From NCBI RefSeq assembly GCF_016881005.1, contig NZ_JACOPV010000005.1:310001-374000 (forward strand): a stretch of 64,000 bases of DNA, written 5' to 3'. The DNA comes from Pseudomonas arcuscaelestis (GTDB lineage Bacteria; Pseudomonadota; Gammaproteobacteria; Pseudomonadales; Pseudomonadaceae). The notes beneath the pieces are model-generated. The model was not told where the DNA came from, searched no databases, and worked only from the letters and a program-made list of their open reading frames with translations. The translations under genes and the position numbers were made by a program. This document shows positions 1-9,691 of the stretch, piece after piece; position 1 is the first letter of the stretch, and each line of letters opens with the position of its first letter.

Positions 1-309
1 ACTGCCGATCCCGGAGGTAAAGGCAAACACCAGGCCGATGACCAGGGCAATGGTGGTGAGGATCTCGAAATAGATGACCGATTTAAGCCCGATGCGGCCA
101 ACCTTCTTCAGGTCGCCTGCACCGGAAATACCGCTGACTACAACGCAGAACACGATCAGTCCAATGAGCATTTTTATCAGCTTGATAAAGCCGTCGCCCA
201 AGGGTTTCAACTGTAGGGACACTTCGGGAAAGCTGAGGCCACAGGCGACGCCAAGCACCAGGCCGAGCACTACTTGGAGGAAGATCGAACGCGAGCACCA
301 TTTGAGCAT
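1..309 (-). CDS. C4-dicarboxylate/proton or sodium symporter (DctA-like), 5' part only
   Basis: The minus strand reads from an ATG at 309 to the window edge, giving the first 103 residues of a membrane transporter. The sequence holds a first hydrophobic helix (residues about 8-25), the segment LKPLGDGFIKLIKMLIGLIV and then VVSGISGAGDLKKVG. These are the N-terminal signatures of the dicarboxylate/amino acid:cation symporter family (DctA/GltP). DctA proteins import succinate, fumarate and malate across the inner membrane. Only about a quarter of the protein is visible, so DctA cannot be told from GltP or GltT-type paralogues. No good ribosome binding site precedes the ATG. I looked for a sigma-54 promoter typical of dctA upstream and did not find one. 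Confidence 0.85.
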   Translation of the reverse strand, partial: MLKWCSRSIFLQVVLGLVLGVACGLSFPEVSLQLKPLGDGFIKLIKMLIGLIVFCVVVSGISGAGDLKKVGRIGLKSVIYFEILTTIALVIGLVFAFTSGIGS

Positions 310-546
310 GGGAGGGATCTCTGATCGGTGTCCTTGCTTCGATGCCTGGAAGGGGCGAAAGAGCGGAGGACTTAATTATTGTGGTCTTACCGGTATGTCC
401 AGTGCGCGGTCAGTGTATGCGCGGGTTTTCGGGGTTTGCAAGAGGTCTTTAGATGAAAGGTAGCAACAACTGGTCAGACCGGTTCGCGTGCTTCAGCGGG
501 CAGGACGTCAGCGCTTATTAGGCCTAAATACCGGCGCGTGCTATCT

Positions 547-569
547 ATTTGACTGTTCGGTCAGTAAAT
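547..569. promoter_or_regulatory. Palindromic operator-like site (TetR-type appearance)
   Basis: The site has outer arms ATTTGAC and GTCAGTAAAT around the core TGTTCG, so TGAC/GTCA flank a 6-base centre inside an AT-rich frame. Operators of many TetR-family repressors have this form. No TetR gene is present in the window nearby, so the regulator is unknown. The assignment rests on symmetry only. Confidence 0.3.
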
Positions 570-629
570 TTTTGTTGAAAATCAATTGGTTGTTTAAATC
601 CATAAGCATTTGGTCGCAGCTGATTTCGT

Positions 630-650
630 CACATTTGCTCATGAAATGTG
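630..650. promoter_or_regulatory. Inverted repeat CACATTT-N7-AAATGTG
   Basis: Two perfect 7-base arms are separated by 7 bases, about 125 bases upstream of the PAS-GGDEF-EAL start. The spacing puts the arm centres 14 bases apart, between one and one and a half helical turns, which would suit a dimeric regulator. No regulator can be named from the sequence. Confidence 0.3.
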
Positions 651-773
651 ATGTAATTCGTGTGGTTATTACCAACCGTCTACGTTAACCACCCGGCGTG
701 GACGGCTGCTTCGAACTAAAGAATCAGTGCTGGTCGAGCGCTGCAATCGCTTACCCACTGGTACGAGATTTTC

Positions 774-2474
774 ATGGACGATAATTACCGCACGGCTGTT
801 GATGCAGCCGCGATTTTTTCCGAAACCGACTTGAGTGGCAGGATCACTTACGTCAACGAGCAGTTCTGCAGTATTTCGGGCTACAGTCGCGATGAACTGC
901 TGGGGGCCAATCACCGCATCCTCAACTCCGGCCTGCACGACCCGGCTTTTTTCGAGGGTATGTGGACTGCGCTGGTGGCTGGCAGGATGTGGAAGGGCGA
1001 AATCTGCAACCGCGCCAAGGATGGTTCGCTGTACTGGGTCGACAGCACCATGGTGCCGCTGATCGATCCTGCCAGTGGCCGAGTGCGCAAGTACGTGTCA
1101 ATCCGCTTCGACGTTACCGAGAAACGCCAGTTACTGCATACGCTGCAGTGGCGGGTGGGGCATGACGTGCTGACCGGGCTGCCCAATCGTGCATACCTTT
1201 CAGACTTGCTGAATCAGGCGCTGGAGTTCTCCCGAAGCAAGGACATCGCCCTGGCCGTGTGCATGCTCGATCTGGATGGGTTCAAGGCGGTTAATGACGG
1301 CTACGGCCATGCCTGCGGCGACTTGTTGTTGGTTGAGGTAGCCAATCGCTTGAAGGGGATCTTGCGCGGTGGCGACGAAGTAGCGCGCCTTTCCGGTGAC
1401 GAGTTCGTGTTGATCTTGCGCGATGTGCAAGACCCCGGGCAATTGCACCTGGCCTTGCAGCGGGTCCTCAAGGCGGTTGCAGCGCCGTACTCGATCAAGG
1501 ATCGCGAGGTGAGTGTCAGCGCCAGCATCGGCGTGACGCTGTTTCCTCTCGACAACGAAGATGCCGACACCCTGGTACGGCATGCCGACCAGGCGCTTTA
1601 TGTTGCCAAGCAGAGTAGCCGTAACCGCTACCACTTGTTCGATGTGTCGCTGGATCGTGAAGTCAAGGCCACCCACCAGACGGTGGCGCGCGTGCGCCAG
1701 GCCTTGATCAAGGGCGAGTTGTGCTTGCATTACCAACCCAAGGTCAACATGCGCAGCGGCAAGGTTCTCGGTTTCGAGGCGTTGCTACGCTGGCAGCATC
1801 CGATCAAGGGTTTGGTCGCACCGGCCGATTTTTTGCCACTGGTGGAGCAGACGGACCTGATTGTCGACATCGGCGAATGGGTAATCACCCAGGCCATGGC
1901 GCAAATGCAGCGCTGGCAGCAGGCCGGGCACGTTTGGCCGGTGAGCATCAACATCGCGGCGCGGCACGTTCAGCGCAGTGATTTTGTCGAGCGCCTGACA
2001 ATATTGCTGGCGCGTCACCCCGCAGTAGCGCCGCAGATGCTCGATCTGGAAATTGTCGAATCGGTGGCGATCGAGAATATTCAGAGTGTGAGCCAGTGTC
2101 TTGAGGCCTGTCAGCGACTGGGTGTGCAGTTCTCCCTGGATGATTTCGGTACCGGCTATTCGTCCCTGAGTTATCTCAAGCGCCTGCCGACACGTACCAT
2201 CAAGATTGATAAATCCTTTGTTCGCGACATCCTCAACGACCATGACGATCTTGCGCTGACGCGGGCAGTGATTGGTCTGGCCAGGGCGTTTGGACGCGAG
2301 GTGGTCGCCGAGGGTCTGGAGACCATCGAGCACGGGCAACTGTTGATGGGCCTCGGCTGTGATGTCGCCCAAGGCTATGGCATTGCCCGGCCAATGCCGG
2401 CAGACGCCGTTATCGACTGGGCTGCGGGCTACGTGCAGCCGCCACAGTGGTTGGCATTGGCGGGACACGGGTAG
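774..2474 (+). CDS. PAS-GGDEF-EAL cyclic di-GMP signalling protein
   Basis: This 566-residue soluble protein starts with a PAS domain plus PAC segment (about residues 10-115; note ISGYSRDELLG). A GGDEF domain follows (about 130-290), then an EAL domain (about 305-555). The GGDEF active site reads SGDEF at about 207-211, so the first Gly is Ser. The EAL domain looks intact: EALLRW at about 335, the DDFGTGYSSL loop at about 456, KIDKSF and the late EGLET motif. By family knowledge it should sense a signal through PAS and make or break cyclic di-GMP; intact EAL residues favour phosphodiesterase activity, with the SGDEF half either active or acting as a GTP-binding regulator. There is no membrane segment. 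The ATG at 774 has only a weak ribosome binding site. It lies 112 bases before kdpF and may be transcribed separately. Confidence 0.93.
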   Translation: MDDNYRTAVDAAAIFSETDLSGRITYVNEQFCSISGYSRDELLGANHRILNSGLHDPAFFEGMWTALVAGRMWKGEICNRAKDGSLYWVDSTMVPLIDPASGRVRKYVSIRFDVTEKRQLLHTLQWRVGHDVLTGLPNRAYLSDLLNQALEFSRSKDIALAVCMLDLDGFKAVNDGYGHACGDLLLVEVANRLKGILRGGDEVARLSGDEFVLILRDVQDPGQLHLALQRVLKAVAAPYSIKDREVSVSASIGVTLFPLDNEDADTLVRHADQALYVAKQSSRNRYHLFDVSLDREVKATHQTVARVRQALIKGELCLHYQPKVNMRSGKVLGFEALLRWQHPIKGLVAPADFLPLVEQTDLIVDIGEWVITQAMAQMQRWQQAGHVWPVSINIAARHVQRSDFVERLTILLARHPAVAPQMLDLEIVESVAIENIQSVSQCLEACQRLGVQFSLDDFGTGYSSLSYLKRLPTRTIKIDKSFVRDILNDHDDLALTRAVIGLARAFGREVVAEGLETIEHGQLLMGLGCDVAQGYGIARPMPADAVIDWAAGYVQPPQWLALAGHG

Positions 2475-2586
2475 CGTTCTTTACGCATTCTTTATGATCT
2501 GGCCAGGGCTCTGGTCTCGCACCTTTACAGCAGCTCTACCGAGAATGACCGTCAGCGGCGAAGTGCCGTAAGGACGGAGAGTTTCG

Positions 2587-2676
2587 ATGAGCATTCTGGA
2601 TGGGGTGGCCCTGCTGTTGGCAGTGGCGTTGATGATCTACCTGATGGTCGCGCTGCTGCGCGCCGAACGGGGATAG
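2587..2676 (+). CDS. kdpF: KdpF, small membrane subunit of the Kdp potassium pump
   Basis: A 29-codon frame starts with ATG after a GGAG-type ribosome binding site and encodes MSILDGVALLLAVALMIYLM followed by a short tail containing an Arg. It is one hydrophobic helix with a charged end, as in KdpF of other bacteria. The position directly upstream of kdpA (8-base gap) supports the call. In the KdpFABC complex KdpF lies in the inner membrane against KdpA and stabilises the assembly. It is short enough to be missed by automatic gene finders. Confidence 0.9.
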   Translation: MSILDGVALLLAVALMIYLMVALLRAERG

Positions 2677-2684
2677 GAGCCGCC

Positions 2685-4379
2685 ATGCACAGTTACGATT
2701 ATGCGTTGCTGCTGGCGTTCTTCGCGCTGGTGCTGGTACCGGCGCCTTGGCTCGGGCGTTTTTACTACAAGGTGATGGAAGGTCAGCGTACCTGGCTGTC
2801 CCCGGTGCTGGGACCGCTGGAGCGCGGATGCTACCGGTTGGCCGGGGTCGACACGCAAGTCGAGCAGAGCTGGAAGCAGTACACCCTGGCCTTGCTTGCA
2901 TTTAACCTGGCCGGTTTTGGCGTGGTTTTTTCGGTGTTGCTGTTCCAGGACTACCTGCCGCTCAACCCGCAGCACTTGCCAGGCCAGGAATGGTCACTGG
3001 CGTTCAATACCGCTGTGAGCTTTGTCACCAACACCAACTGGCAGGCGTACAGTGGTGAAGCGTCGGTCAGCTACCTGAGCCAGATGATGGGGCTGACGGT
3101 GCAGAACTTTGTCAGTGCTGCCACAGGGTTGGCCGTGCTGGTCGCATTGTGCCGTGGTATTGCCCGCCGTTCAGCGCTGACATTGGGCAATTTCTGGGTC
3201 GACATGACCCGTGCCACGCTCTATGGCTTGCTGCCGTTGTGCCTGCTGTTGGCTTTGCTGCTGGTTTGGCAGGGTGTGCCACAGACGTTCGGTCACTATA
3301 TCCAGGTCCTGACACTGCAAGGCGCTGATCAAACAATTCCGCTCGGTCCTGCGGCCAGTCAAATTGCAATCAAGCAGTTGGGTACCAATGGCGGTGGATT
3401 CTTCGGCGTCAACTCCGCGCACCCCTTCGAGAACCCAACGGCCTGGAGCAACTTGTTCGAGATGGCCTCGATCATCCTGATTCCCGCGGCACTGGTGTTC
3501 ACATTCGGTCATTACGTCAAGGATCTGCGTCAGAGCCGGGCAATCATTGCCTGCATGTTGGCATTGTTTCTGATTGGTGGCGGTACTGCACTGTGGTCGG
3601 AGTACCAGGCCAATCCGAGCTTGAACAACCCGCAGGTAGAGCAGACAGCACCGCTCGAGGGCAAGGAAAGCCGCTTTGCTACCACCGCCAGTGTGCTCTG
3701 GACAGTGACCACAACCGCTGCCTCCAACGGCTCGGTGAACAACATGCACGACAGTCTCAACCCGGTCAGCGGCATGGTCGCGCTGGTTAACATGATGGTC
3801 GGCGAAGTGATCTTCGGTGGCGTCGGTGCCGGGCTCTACGGCATGTTGCTCAATGTGCTGATCGCGGTGTTCCTGGCAGGCTTGATGATTGGTCGCACAC
3901 CGGAGTACCTGGGCAAAAAGCTTCAGGCCCGGGAAGTGCAACTGCTGGTGGCAACCTTGTTGGTGATGCCGGTCGGTGTGTTGGTGCTGGGAGCCGTGGC
4001 GGCGAGCTTGCCTGGTCCTGCCGGCGCGATCAGCAATCCTGGTGCGCATGGCTTCAGCCAGTTGCTTTACGCCTACACCTCGGCCAGTGCCAACAACGGT
4101 TCAGCATTCGCCGGCTTCGGTGCCAACACCACCTTCCACAACCTGATGTTGGGCCTGGGCATGCTAATTGGCCGCTTCGGCTACATCCTACCGGTGCTGG
4201 CGCTGGCGGGCAGCCTGGCGATGAAGAAAGCCGCTCCGCTGGGCGAGAACAGCTTTCCTACGCATGGCCCGTTGTTCGCCACGTTGCTGGTGGTAACCAT
4301 CTTGTTGGTGGGTGGCCTGACATTCCTGCCGGCCCTGGCCCTTGGCCCTGTCACCGAACACCTGAGCCTGGGTTTCTGA
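2685..4379 (+). CDS. kdpA: Potassium-transporting ATPase subunit A
   Basis: The 564-residue polytopic protein is the channel-like subunit that binds and selects potassium in the KdpFABC inner-membrane pump. About ten hydrophobic helices are visible. Four pore-loop segments typical of the superfamily of K+ transporters appear at about residues 110 ([10 protein letters not shown]), 232 ([10 protein letters not shown]), 345 (TAASNGSVN) and 467 (ASANNGSAF). Length matches the family. It is the second gene of kdpFABC and is followed by kdpB after 10 bases, with the GAGGAG sequence at the kdpA stop acting as the next ribosome binding site. The starting ATG at 2685 follows AGGAGCCGCC. Confidence 0.98.
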   Translation: MHSYDYALLLAFFALVLVPAPWLGRFYYKVMEGQRTWLSPVLGPLERGCYRLAGVDTQVEQSWKQYTLALLAFNLAGFGVVFSVLLFQDYLPLNPQHLPGQEWSLAFNTAVSFVTNTNWQAYSGEASVSYLSQMMGLTVQNFVSAATGLAVLVALCRGIARRSALTLGNFWVDMTRATLYGLLPLCLLLALLLVWQGVPQTFGHYIQVLTLQGADQTIPLGPAASQIAIKQLGTNGGGFFGVNSAHPFENPTAWSNLFEMASIILIPAALVFTFGHYVKDLRQSRAIIACMLALFLIGGGTALWSEYQANPSLNNPQVEQTAPLEGKESRFATTASVLWTVTTTAASNGSVNNMHDSLNPVSGMVALVNMMVGEVIFGGVGAGLYGMLLNVLIAVFLAGLMIGRTPEYLGKKLQAREVQLLVATLLVMPVGVLVLGAVAASLPGPAGAISNPGAHGFSQLLYAYTSASANNGSAFAGFGANTTFHNLMLGLGMLIGRFGYILPVLALAGSLAMKKAAPLGENSFPTHGPLFATLLVVTILLVGGLTFLPALALGPVTEHLSLGF

Positions 4380-4389
4380 GGAGCGAATC

Positions 4390-6444
4390 ATGAATATGCC
4401 CATTCCTGAAGTGAACGCCGCTCCGGCCGCCATGGCACGCACTACCTTTGCGGCACTGTGGCGCCCGGCGCTGGTACAGGCTTTCGTCAAGCTGGACCCA
4501 CGTCAGCTCAAGCGTTCCCCCGTCATGCTGGTGGTGGAGTTGACTGCGATATTCACCACCTTTCTGTGCCTGGTTCCCGACAGCCAGGTGCCGGTGGCGG
4601 TGGCGGTGCAAATCGCCGTGTGGCTGTGGTTCACCGTGTTGTTTGCCAATTTTGCCGAAGCCCTGGCTGAAGGGCGTGGCAAAGCTCGCGCCGACAGTCT
4701 CAAGGCCGGCAGCCAAGGCCTCAATGCCAGGCGGCGCAATGCCTCGGGCAGTTTCGAGGTGGCGCCGGCGAGCAGCCTGCGCAAGGACGATGTGGTCAAG
4801 GTGCTGGCAGGGGAGATGATTCCCGGCGACGGTGAAGTGCTCGAAGGCATTGCCGCGGTGAACGAAGCGGCGATCACGGGTGAGTCGGCGCCAGTGATTC
4901 GCGAGTCTGGTGGTGATCGTTCGGCGGTAACCGGCAACACGCGCCTGGTTTCCGACTGGCTGCTGATCCGCATCACCAGCAATCCCGGCGAGTCGACCCT
5001 GGACCGCATGATCGCCCTGGTCGAAGGCGCCAGGCGCCAGAAGACGCCCAACGAAATTGCCCTGGATATCCTGCTGATCGGTTTGAGCATGATTTTCCTG
5101 GTCGTGGTGGTCACGCTGCAACCCTTCGCCCACTTTGCCGGCGGCAGTATCCCCCTGGTGTTTCTGGTGGCGCTGTTGGTCACCTTGATCCCCACCACCA
5201 TCGGTGGCCTATTGTCGGCCATTGGTATCGCCGGCATGGATCGCTTGGTGCGTCTCAATGTTATCGCCCGTTCTGGCCGCGCCGTGGAAGCGGCCGGAGA
5301 CGTACATGTGCTGATGCTCGACAAGACCGGCACCATCACCTTCGGCAATCGTCGTTGCAGTGCCTTGCACGCCGCTCCCGGTGTGACTTCCAGGGAGTTG
5401 GGCGAGGGCGCCTTGCTGGCGTCGCTGGCGGACGATACCGCCGAGGGCAAGTCGATCGTCGAGTTCCTGCGCCAGGCGCATGATTTTGCCGAGCCATGTG
5501 CGAATCAACTGGCGCCAGTGGCGTTCAGCGCTGAAACCCGGCTGTCGGGTGTGGATTATCAGCAGCGACGGTTTCGCAAGGGCGCAGTCGATTCGGTGCT
5601 GGCGTTCGTTGGTATGCAACGTCTGGAAATGCCCGCGTCCTTGTCGCGTGAAGTGGACAAGATCGCCCAGAGTGGTGGTACCCCGTTGCTGGTATGTGTC
5701 GACAAGCACCTGCTGGGCGCGATTCACCTCAAGGATGTGGTCAAGCCGGGAATTCGCGAACGTTTTGCCGAACTGCGCAAACTGGGCATTCGTACCGTGA
5801 TGGTTACCGGGGACAACCCGCTGACGGCGGCTGCAATTGCTGCCGAGGCAGGTGTCGATGACGTCCTGGCCGAAGCCACGCCCGAGAAAAAGCTGGCGCG
5901 CATTCGCCAGGAGCAGAACGACGGGCGTCTGGTTGCCATGTGTGGTGACGGCGCCAATGACGCTCCGGCGCTTGCCCAGGCCGATGTCGGCATGGCCATG
6001 AACGACGGCACCCAGGCGGCCCGCGAAGCCGCCAACATGGTTGATCTGGACAGCGATCCGACCAAGTTGCTGGACGTGGTTCAGGTCGGCAAAGAGTTGT
6101 TGGTGACCCGTGGTGCCTTGACGACCTTTTCGATTGCCAACGACGTGGCCAAGTACTTCGCCATTCTGCCGGCACTGTTTGCGGCGATCTATCCGCAATT
6201 GGGTGTGCTCAACCTCATGCAACTGAGCAGCCCGCAAAGTGCGATCGTTTCGGCGATTGTCTTCAACGCTTTGATCATTGTTGTACTGATTCCGCTGGCC
6301 TTGCGTGGGGTACGGGTGCAAGCGGCCAGTGCTGCACACCTGCTGCGCCGCAACCTGCTGATCTATGGGTTGGGTGGCTTGGTCGTGCCGTTTGCCGGGA
6401 TCAAGTTGATCGACATGCTGCTCACTACTGTGAATCTGGTCTGA
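4390..6444 (+). CDS. kdpB: Potassium-transporting P-type ATPase subunit B
   Basis: This 684-residue protein is the ATP-hydrolysing subunit of KdpFABC. P-type ATPase motifs are all present: TGES in the actuator domain at about residue 161, the phosphorylation site DKTGT at about 311, and the hinge motif [10 protein letters not shown] at about 519. Membrane helices lie near residues 35-85, 225-280 and the last 90 residues. Phosphorylation of the DKTGT aspartate drives potassium movement through KdpA. The gene sits between kdpA and kdpC with short gaps (10 and 16 bases), so the three are expected to be co-translated. Nothing is missing or truncated. Confidence 0.98.
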   Translation: MNMPIPEVNAAPAAMARTTFAALWRPALVQAFVKLDPRQLKRSPVMLVVELTAIFTTFLCLVPDSQVPVAVAVQIAVWLWFTVLFANFAEALAEGRGKARADSLKAGSQGLNARRRNASGSFEVAPASSLRKDDVVKVLAGEMIPGDGEVLEGIAAVNEAAITGESAPVIRESGGDRSAVTGNTRLVSDWLLIRITSNPGESTLDRMIALVEGARRQKTPNEIALDILLIGLSMIFLVVVVTLQPFAHFAGGSIPLVFLVALLVTLIPTTIGGLLSAIGIAGMDRLVRLNVIARSGRAVEAAGDVHVLMLDKTGTITFGNRRCSALHAAPGVTSRELGEGALLASLADDTAEGKSIVEFLRQAHDFAEPCANQLAPVAFSAETRLSGVDYQQRRFRKGAVDSVLAFVGMQRLEMPASLSREVDKIAQSGGTPLLVCVDKHLLGAIHLKDVVKPGIRERFAELRKLGIRTVMVTGDNPLTAAAIAAEAGVDDVLAEATPEKKLARIRQEQNDGRLVAMCGDGANDAPALAQADVGMAMNDGTQAAREAANMVDLDSDPTKLLDVVQVGKELLVTRGALTTFSIANDVAKYFAILPALFAAIYPQLGVLNLMQLSSPQSAIVSAIVFNALIIVVLIPLALRGVRVQAASAAHLLRRNLLIYGLGGLVVPFAGIKLIDMLLTTVNLV

Positions 6445-6460
6445 TACCAGGGAGACGACC

Positions 6461-7021
6461 ATGACAACTTACGTACGTCCGGCCTTGAGCCTGATTCTGC
6501 TGATGACCCTGATCACCGGGGTGGTGTATCCACTGGTGGTCACTGGGGTGGCACAGGTGGCTTTTCCCGAGCAGGCCAATGGCAGCCTGCTGCGCGATGA
6601 CCAGGGTAACGTGCGCGGCTCGCTGTTGATTGCCCAGGCGTTCAAGGGCGATGGCTGGTTCCACTCGCGGCCTTCTGCTGGCGACTATGCAACGGTCGCC
6701 AGTGGCGCCAGCAACCTGGCACCGAGCAATCCGGCACTGGCTGAGCGCATCAATGAACGTGCTGCGCAGCTTTATGTAGCGGCGCAGGGTGCGGTGCCGC
6801 TGGATCTGCTGACTACCTCCGGCAGCGGCCTGGACCCGCACTTGTCGCCCGCCGCCATCGCTTATCAACTGCCACGGGTAGCAGCGGCGCGCCAACTCAG
6901 TGTCGAGGCCTTGCAAGCGTTGGCCGAGCAGTCCACCCTGCAGCCATTGATCGGACCACCGGTGGTCAATGTACTGGCTCTGAACGCCAGCCTCGAACGG
7001 CTGGCCCCGACGTCAAAGTAA
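6461..7021 (+). CDS. kdpC: Potassium-transporting ATPase subunit C
   Basis: The 186-residue protein has one N-terminal membrane helix (about residues 8-29, [20 protein letters not shown]) and a periplasmic domain, as in all KdpC proteins. The motif [14 protein letters not shown] at about 63-77 and the segment [11 protein letters not shown] at about 123-134 are family signatures. KdpC joins KdpA and KdpB and may help potassium loading. A GGGAGACG ribosome binding site precedes the ATG. The next gene, kdpD, starts 9 bases after the stop. Confidence 0.97.
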   Translation: MTTYVRPALSLILLMTLITGVVYPLVVTGVAQVAFPEQANGSLLRDDQGNVRGSLLIAQAFKGDGWFHSRPSAGDYATVASGASNLAPSNPALAERINERAAQLYVAAQGAVPLDLLTTSGSGLDPHLSPAAIAYQLPRVAAARQLSVEALQALAEQSTLQPLIGPPVVNVLALNASLERLAPTSK

Positions 7022-7030
7022 GGATAGGCA

Positions 7031-9691
7031 GTGAGCGATAGCAACTCCGAACGCGCTGATGCGTTGTTGGCCGGGCTGCCGCGCGAAGGGCGCGGCAGGC
7101 TCAAGGTGTTCCTCGGTGCCGCGCCGGGAGTAGGCAAGACCTACGCCATGCTCCAGGCTGCCCATGCCCAGGTACGCCAAGGTGTGCAGGTGCTGGTGGG
7201 GGTGGTCGAGACCCATGGCCGCGCTGAAACCGAATCCTTGCTTGCCGGGTTGGCGCAGCAGCCCTTGCTGCGTTCTGAATACCGCGCAGTGCAACTGGAA
7301 GAGATGGACCTCGATGGCCTGCTCAAGGCTTCGCCGCAACTGGCGTTGGTCGACGAGTTGGCCCACAGCAATGCGCCCGGCAGCCGTCATGCCAAGCGCT
7401 GGCAGGATGTGCAGGAGCTGTTGGCTGCGGGCATCGACGTCTATACCACGGTCAACGTCCAGCACCTGGAAAGTCTCAACGACCAAGTGCGCGGTATTAC
7501 CGGCGTGCAGGTCCGTGAAACCCTGCCGGACTGGGTGTTGCAGGAAGCCTTTGAACTGGTCCTGATCGATCTGCCGCCACGCGAATTGCTCGAGCGTTTG
7601 CGCGAGGGCAAGGTGTACGTGCCCGAACAGGCGAGGGCGGCAATCGATGCGTTCTTCAGTCAGACCAACCTCACAGCGTTGCGTGAGTTGGCGATGCAGA
7701 CCGCGGCGGCACAGGTGGATGCCGACCTTGCCCACGGCTATCGCCAGCTCGGCCAGGATGCGCCTTCCTTGCGTGGTCGCTTGCTGGTCGGGGTCGATGG
7801 CGATGTCCAGGCCGAGCGCCTGGTGCGCCATGCCTGCCGGGTGGCCCAGCGCCGCCACTTGCCCTGGAGCATGGTGCATGTCGACAATGGCAAGTTGCGC
7901 GACGAAGCCGCTCGCCAGCGTTTGCAGGCAGCCCAGCAATTGGCGGAGCGTCTGGGCGGTGAAGTGGTGCTGCTGCGTGCGGGTGAAGTGGCCAGAACAT
8001 TGATCGAGCATGCGCTTGAGCGGCGCGCCAACCTGGTATTGGTCGGCCAGTCCCGTGATCGCCTGCGGCGGCGCTTGTTCGGCGCCGGTGTGGCCACCCG
8101 CTTGCTGCGCGAGGCCCATGGCCTGGAGATCAACGTACTCGACCGTGACGACCGGCCTGAGCCGCAAAGTGCGGCGGTGAAGAAGGTCTGGGTCTGGCGT
8201 CATTACTTGTTGGCGCTGGTCGCCACCTTGCTGGCAGCGGGCCTCGCCTGGGGCGTGTCCACGGTGTTGGCATTGCCCAATATCTCCTTGGTGTTTCTTG
8301 CCGCGGTGCTGCTGGTGGCCGTTCGCAGCAGCCTGGGCCCAGCCTTGGCCTGTGCGGTCATGTCGTTCCTGACCTATGACTTTCTGTTCATCCCGCCTAA
8401 CTTCTCCTTCAGCATCCAGCGTGAAGAGGATGTTCTGACGTCGCTGTTTTTCCTGTTGATGGCAGCACTCACCGGTAACCTGGCCGCACGTCAGCGCCGG
8501 CAATTGCAGGCGCTGCGTGAAACCCAGGAGCAGACCAACCAACTGCTCGACCTGACGCGCAAACTGACCGCCGCCACTGACCGTCAGGCCGTGTTCAACG
8601 CCGCCGGGCAACACCTCGACGGCTGGAACGATTTGCAGGTTTGCCTGCTTGAACGGGATGTCGAAGGACGCCTGCAGGTTGCCACGGCTAGCAACGTGCA
8701 GTTCAACGATAACGAGCGTGCTGCCGCCGATTGGGCCTGGCAGCATGATCAGGCCGCAGGCCTTGGCAGCGATACCTTGCCCAATGGGCGTTGGTGGTGG
8801 TGGCCGCTTTCTGTCGAAGAGCAGCCGCTGGCGCTGATCGGTGTGCGTCCGCGTCAGGGTCAGAGCCTTACCCCGCAACGCCGGCGCCTGCTCAAGGCGC
8901 TCAGTCAGCCACTGGCCCAGGCCCTGGCCCGTGCACGCCTGGCTGAACAGCTTGAAGCCGCGCGCCTGCACGGTGAAACAGAGCAATTGCGCAGCGCATT
9001 GCTGGCCTCGGTTTCCCACGACCTGCGCACGCCGCTCACCGCCATGCGCGGTAGCATCGACAGCCTGCTGGCCCTGGGCGACGCGATCCCTGCGGGCGAC
9101 CGCCAGGAGCTGCTTGAAGGCACGCGCAACGAAGCCGAGCGCCTGGACCGTTACATCCAGAATCTGCTGGACATGACACGCCTGGGGCATGGCGGATTGA
9201 AACTGGCCCGTGACTGGGTGGCGGCAACCGACATTGTCGGCAGTGCCCTCAACCGCTTGCGAGTGCTATTGACTCCGCTACAGGTTTCCACCGAGGTGCC
9301 GGACGGCTTGCCGTTGCTGTTTGTCCATGCGGCCCTGATCGAGCAGGCGCTGGTCAATGTGCTGGAGAACGCGGCGCGTTTCTCGCCCACCAATGGGCGC
9401 TTGCAGTTGCGCGTATCGGCTGACGATGAACAGTTGAGTTTTGCCGTCAGTGACGAAGGGCCTGGTATTGCGCCGGCGGATCGCGAGAAAATTTTCGACA
9501 TGTTCTATACCGCCGCACGTGGGGATCGGGGCGGTCAAGGCACGGGCCTTGGCCTGGCGATTTGCCAGGGCATGATCGGTGCGCATGGCGGGCGAATTCT
9601 GGTGGGCGAGGGCATCGATGGTCACGGCACCTGCATCACACTATGCTTGCCGCTCCCCGCTCAGCCCGAGCCTGAAAGCGAAGCCCTATGA
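7031..9691 (+). CDS. kdpD: Osmosensitive potassium-channel histidine kinase
   Basis: The 886-residue sensor starts with GTG at 7031 after AAGGATAGG. It has the KdpD N-terminal domain with a Walker A motif (GAAPGVGKT at about 28-36), a universal-stress-protein-like domain (about 250-370), four close membrane helices (about 390-490), a GAF-like segment, and a kinase core with the phospho-acceptor His in SHDLRTPL at about 662, an N box (NVLENAARF) and a G box (DEGPGIA, GTGLGLAI). KdpD responds to low potassium or osmotic upshift and phosphorylates KdpE. It overlaps kdpE by 4 bases (ATGA), so the pair is translationally coupled. It is encoded in the same operon as its targets. Confidence 0.98.
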   Translation: MSDSNSERADALLAGLPREGRGRLKVFLGAAPGVGKTYAMLQAAHAQVRQGVQVLVGVVETHGRAETESLLAGLAQQPLLRSEYRAVQLEEMDLDGLLKASPQLALVDELAHSNAPGSRHAKRWQDVQELLAAGIDVYTTVNVQHLESLNDQVRGITGVQVRETLPDWVLQEAFELVLIDLPPRELLERLREGKVYVPEQARAAIDAFFSQTNLTALRELAMQTAAAQVDADLAHGYRQLGQDAPSLRGRLLVGVDGDVQAERLVRHACRVAQRRHLPWSMVHVDNGKLRDEAARQRLQAAQQLAERLGGEVVLLRAGEVARTLIEHALERRANLVLVGQSRDRLRRRLFGAGVATRLLREAHGLEINVLDRDDRPEPQSAAVKKVWVWRHYLLALVATLLAAGLAWGVSTVLALPNISLVFLAAVLLVAVRSSLGPALACAVMSFLTYDFLFIPPNFSFSIQREEDVLTSLFFLLMAALTGNLAARQRRQLQALRETQEQTNQLLDLTRKLTAATDRQAVFNAAGQHLDGWNDLQVCLLERDVEGRLQVATASNVQFNDNERAAADWAWQHDQAAGLGSDTLPNGRWWWWPLSVEEQPLALIGVRPRQGQSLTPQRRRLLKALSQPLAQALARARLAEQLEAARLHGETEQLRSALLASVSHDLRTPLTAMRGSIDSLLALGDAIPAGDRQELLEGTRNEAERLDRYIQNLLDMTRLGHGGLKLARDWVAATDIVGSALNRLRVLLTPLQVSTEVPDGLPLLFVHAALIEQALVNVLENAARFSPTNGRLQLRVSADDEQLSFAVSDEGPGIAPADREKIFDMFYTAARGDRGGQGTGLGLAICQGMIGAHGGRILVGEGIDGHGTCITLCLPLPAQPEPESEAL

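Larger units (their letters stand above)
310..773. other. 464-base intergenic region between the symporter and the PAS-GGDEF-EAL gene
   Basis: No convincing gene lies here; open frames of 66 to 89 residues have no recognisable protein features. The stretch from about 540 to 680 is AT-rich compared with its surroundings and should hold promoters for both divergent genes. It contains two palindromes, listed separately, that look like repressor or activator binding sites. Confidence 0.6.

Noticed and set aside
488..688. A 66-residue frame in the 310-773 intergenic region
   Set aside because: It crosses both palindromes and AT-rich promoter-like DNA, lacks a ribosome binding site and has no protein features.
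310..773. Sigma-54 promoter expected for a dctA gene
   Set aside because: I searched the minus strand for GG-N10-GC with TGGCAC/TTGCA and found no convincing match.
2475..2586. TATGAT at about 2491 as the -10 of the kdp promoter
   Set aside because: No acceptable -35 lies 16-18 bases upstream; the kdp promoter may need KdpE, but I cannot place it.
5209..6462. Open frame of 417 codons on minus inside kdpB
   Set aside because: Low-complexity shadow of kdpB with no ribosome binding site or family signature.
7013..9190. Long open frame of 725 codons on minus inside kdpD
   Set aside because: It is antisense to kdpD, which has complete family motifs. The frame is open because of high GC and codon bias in the real gene.
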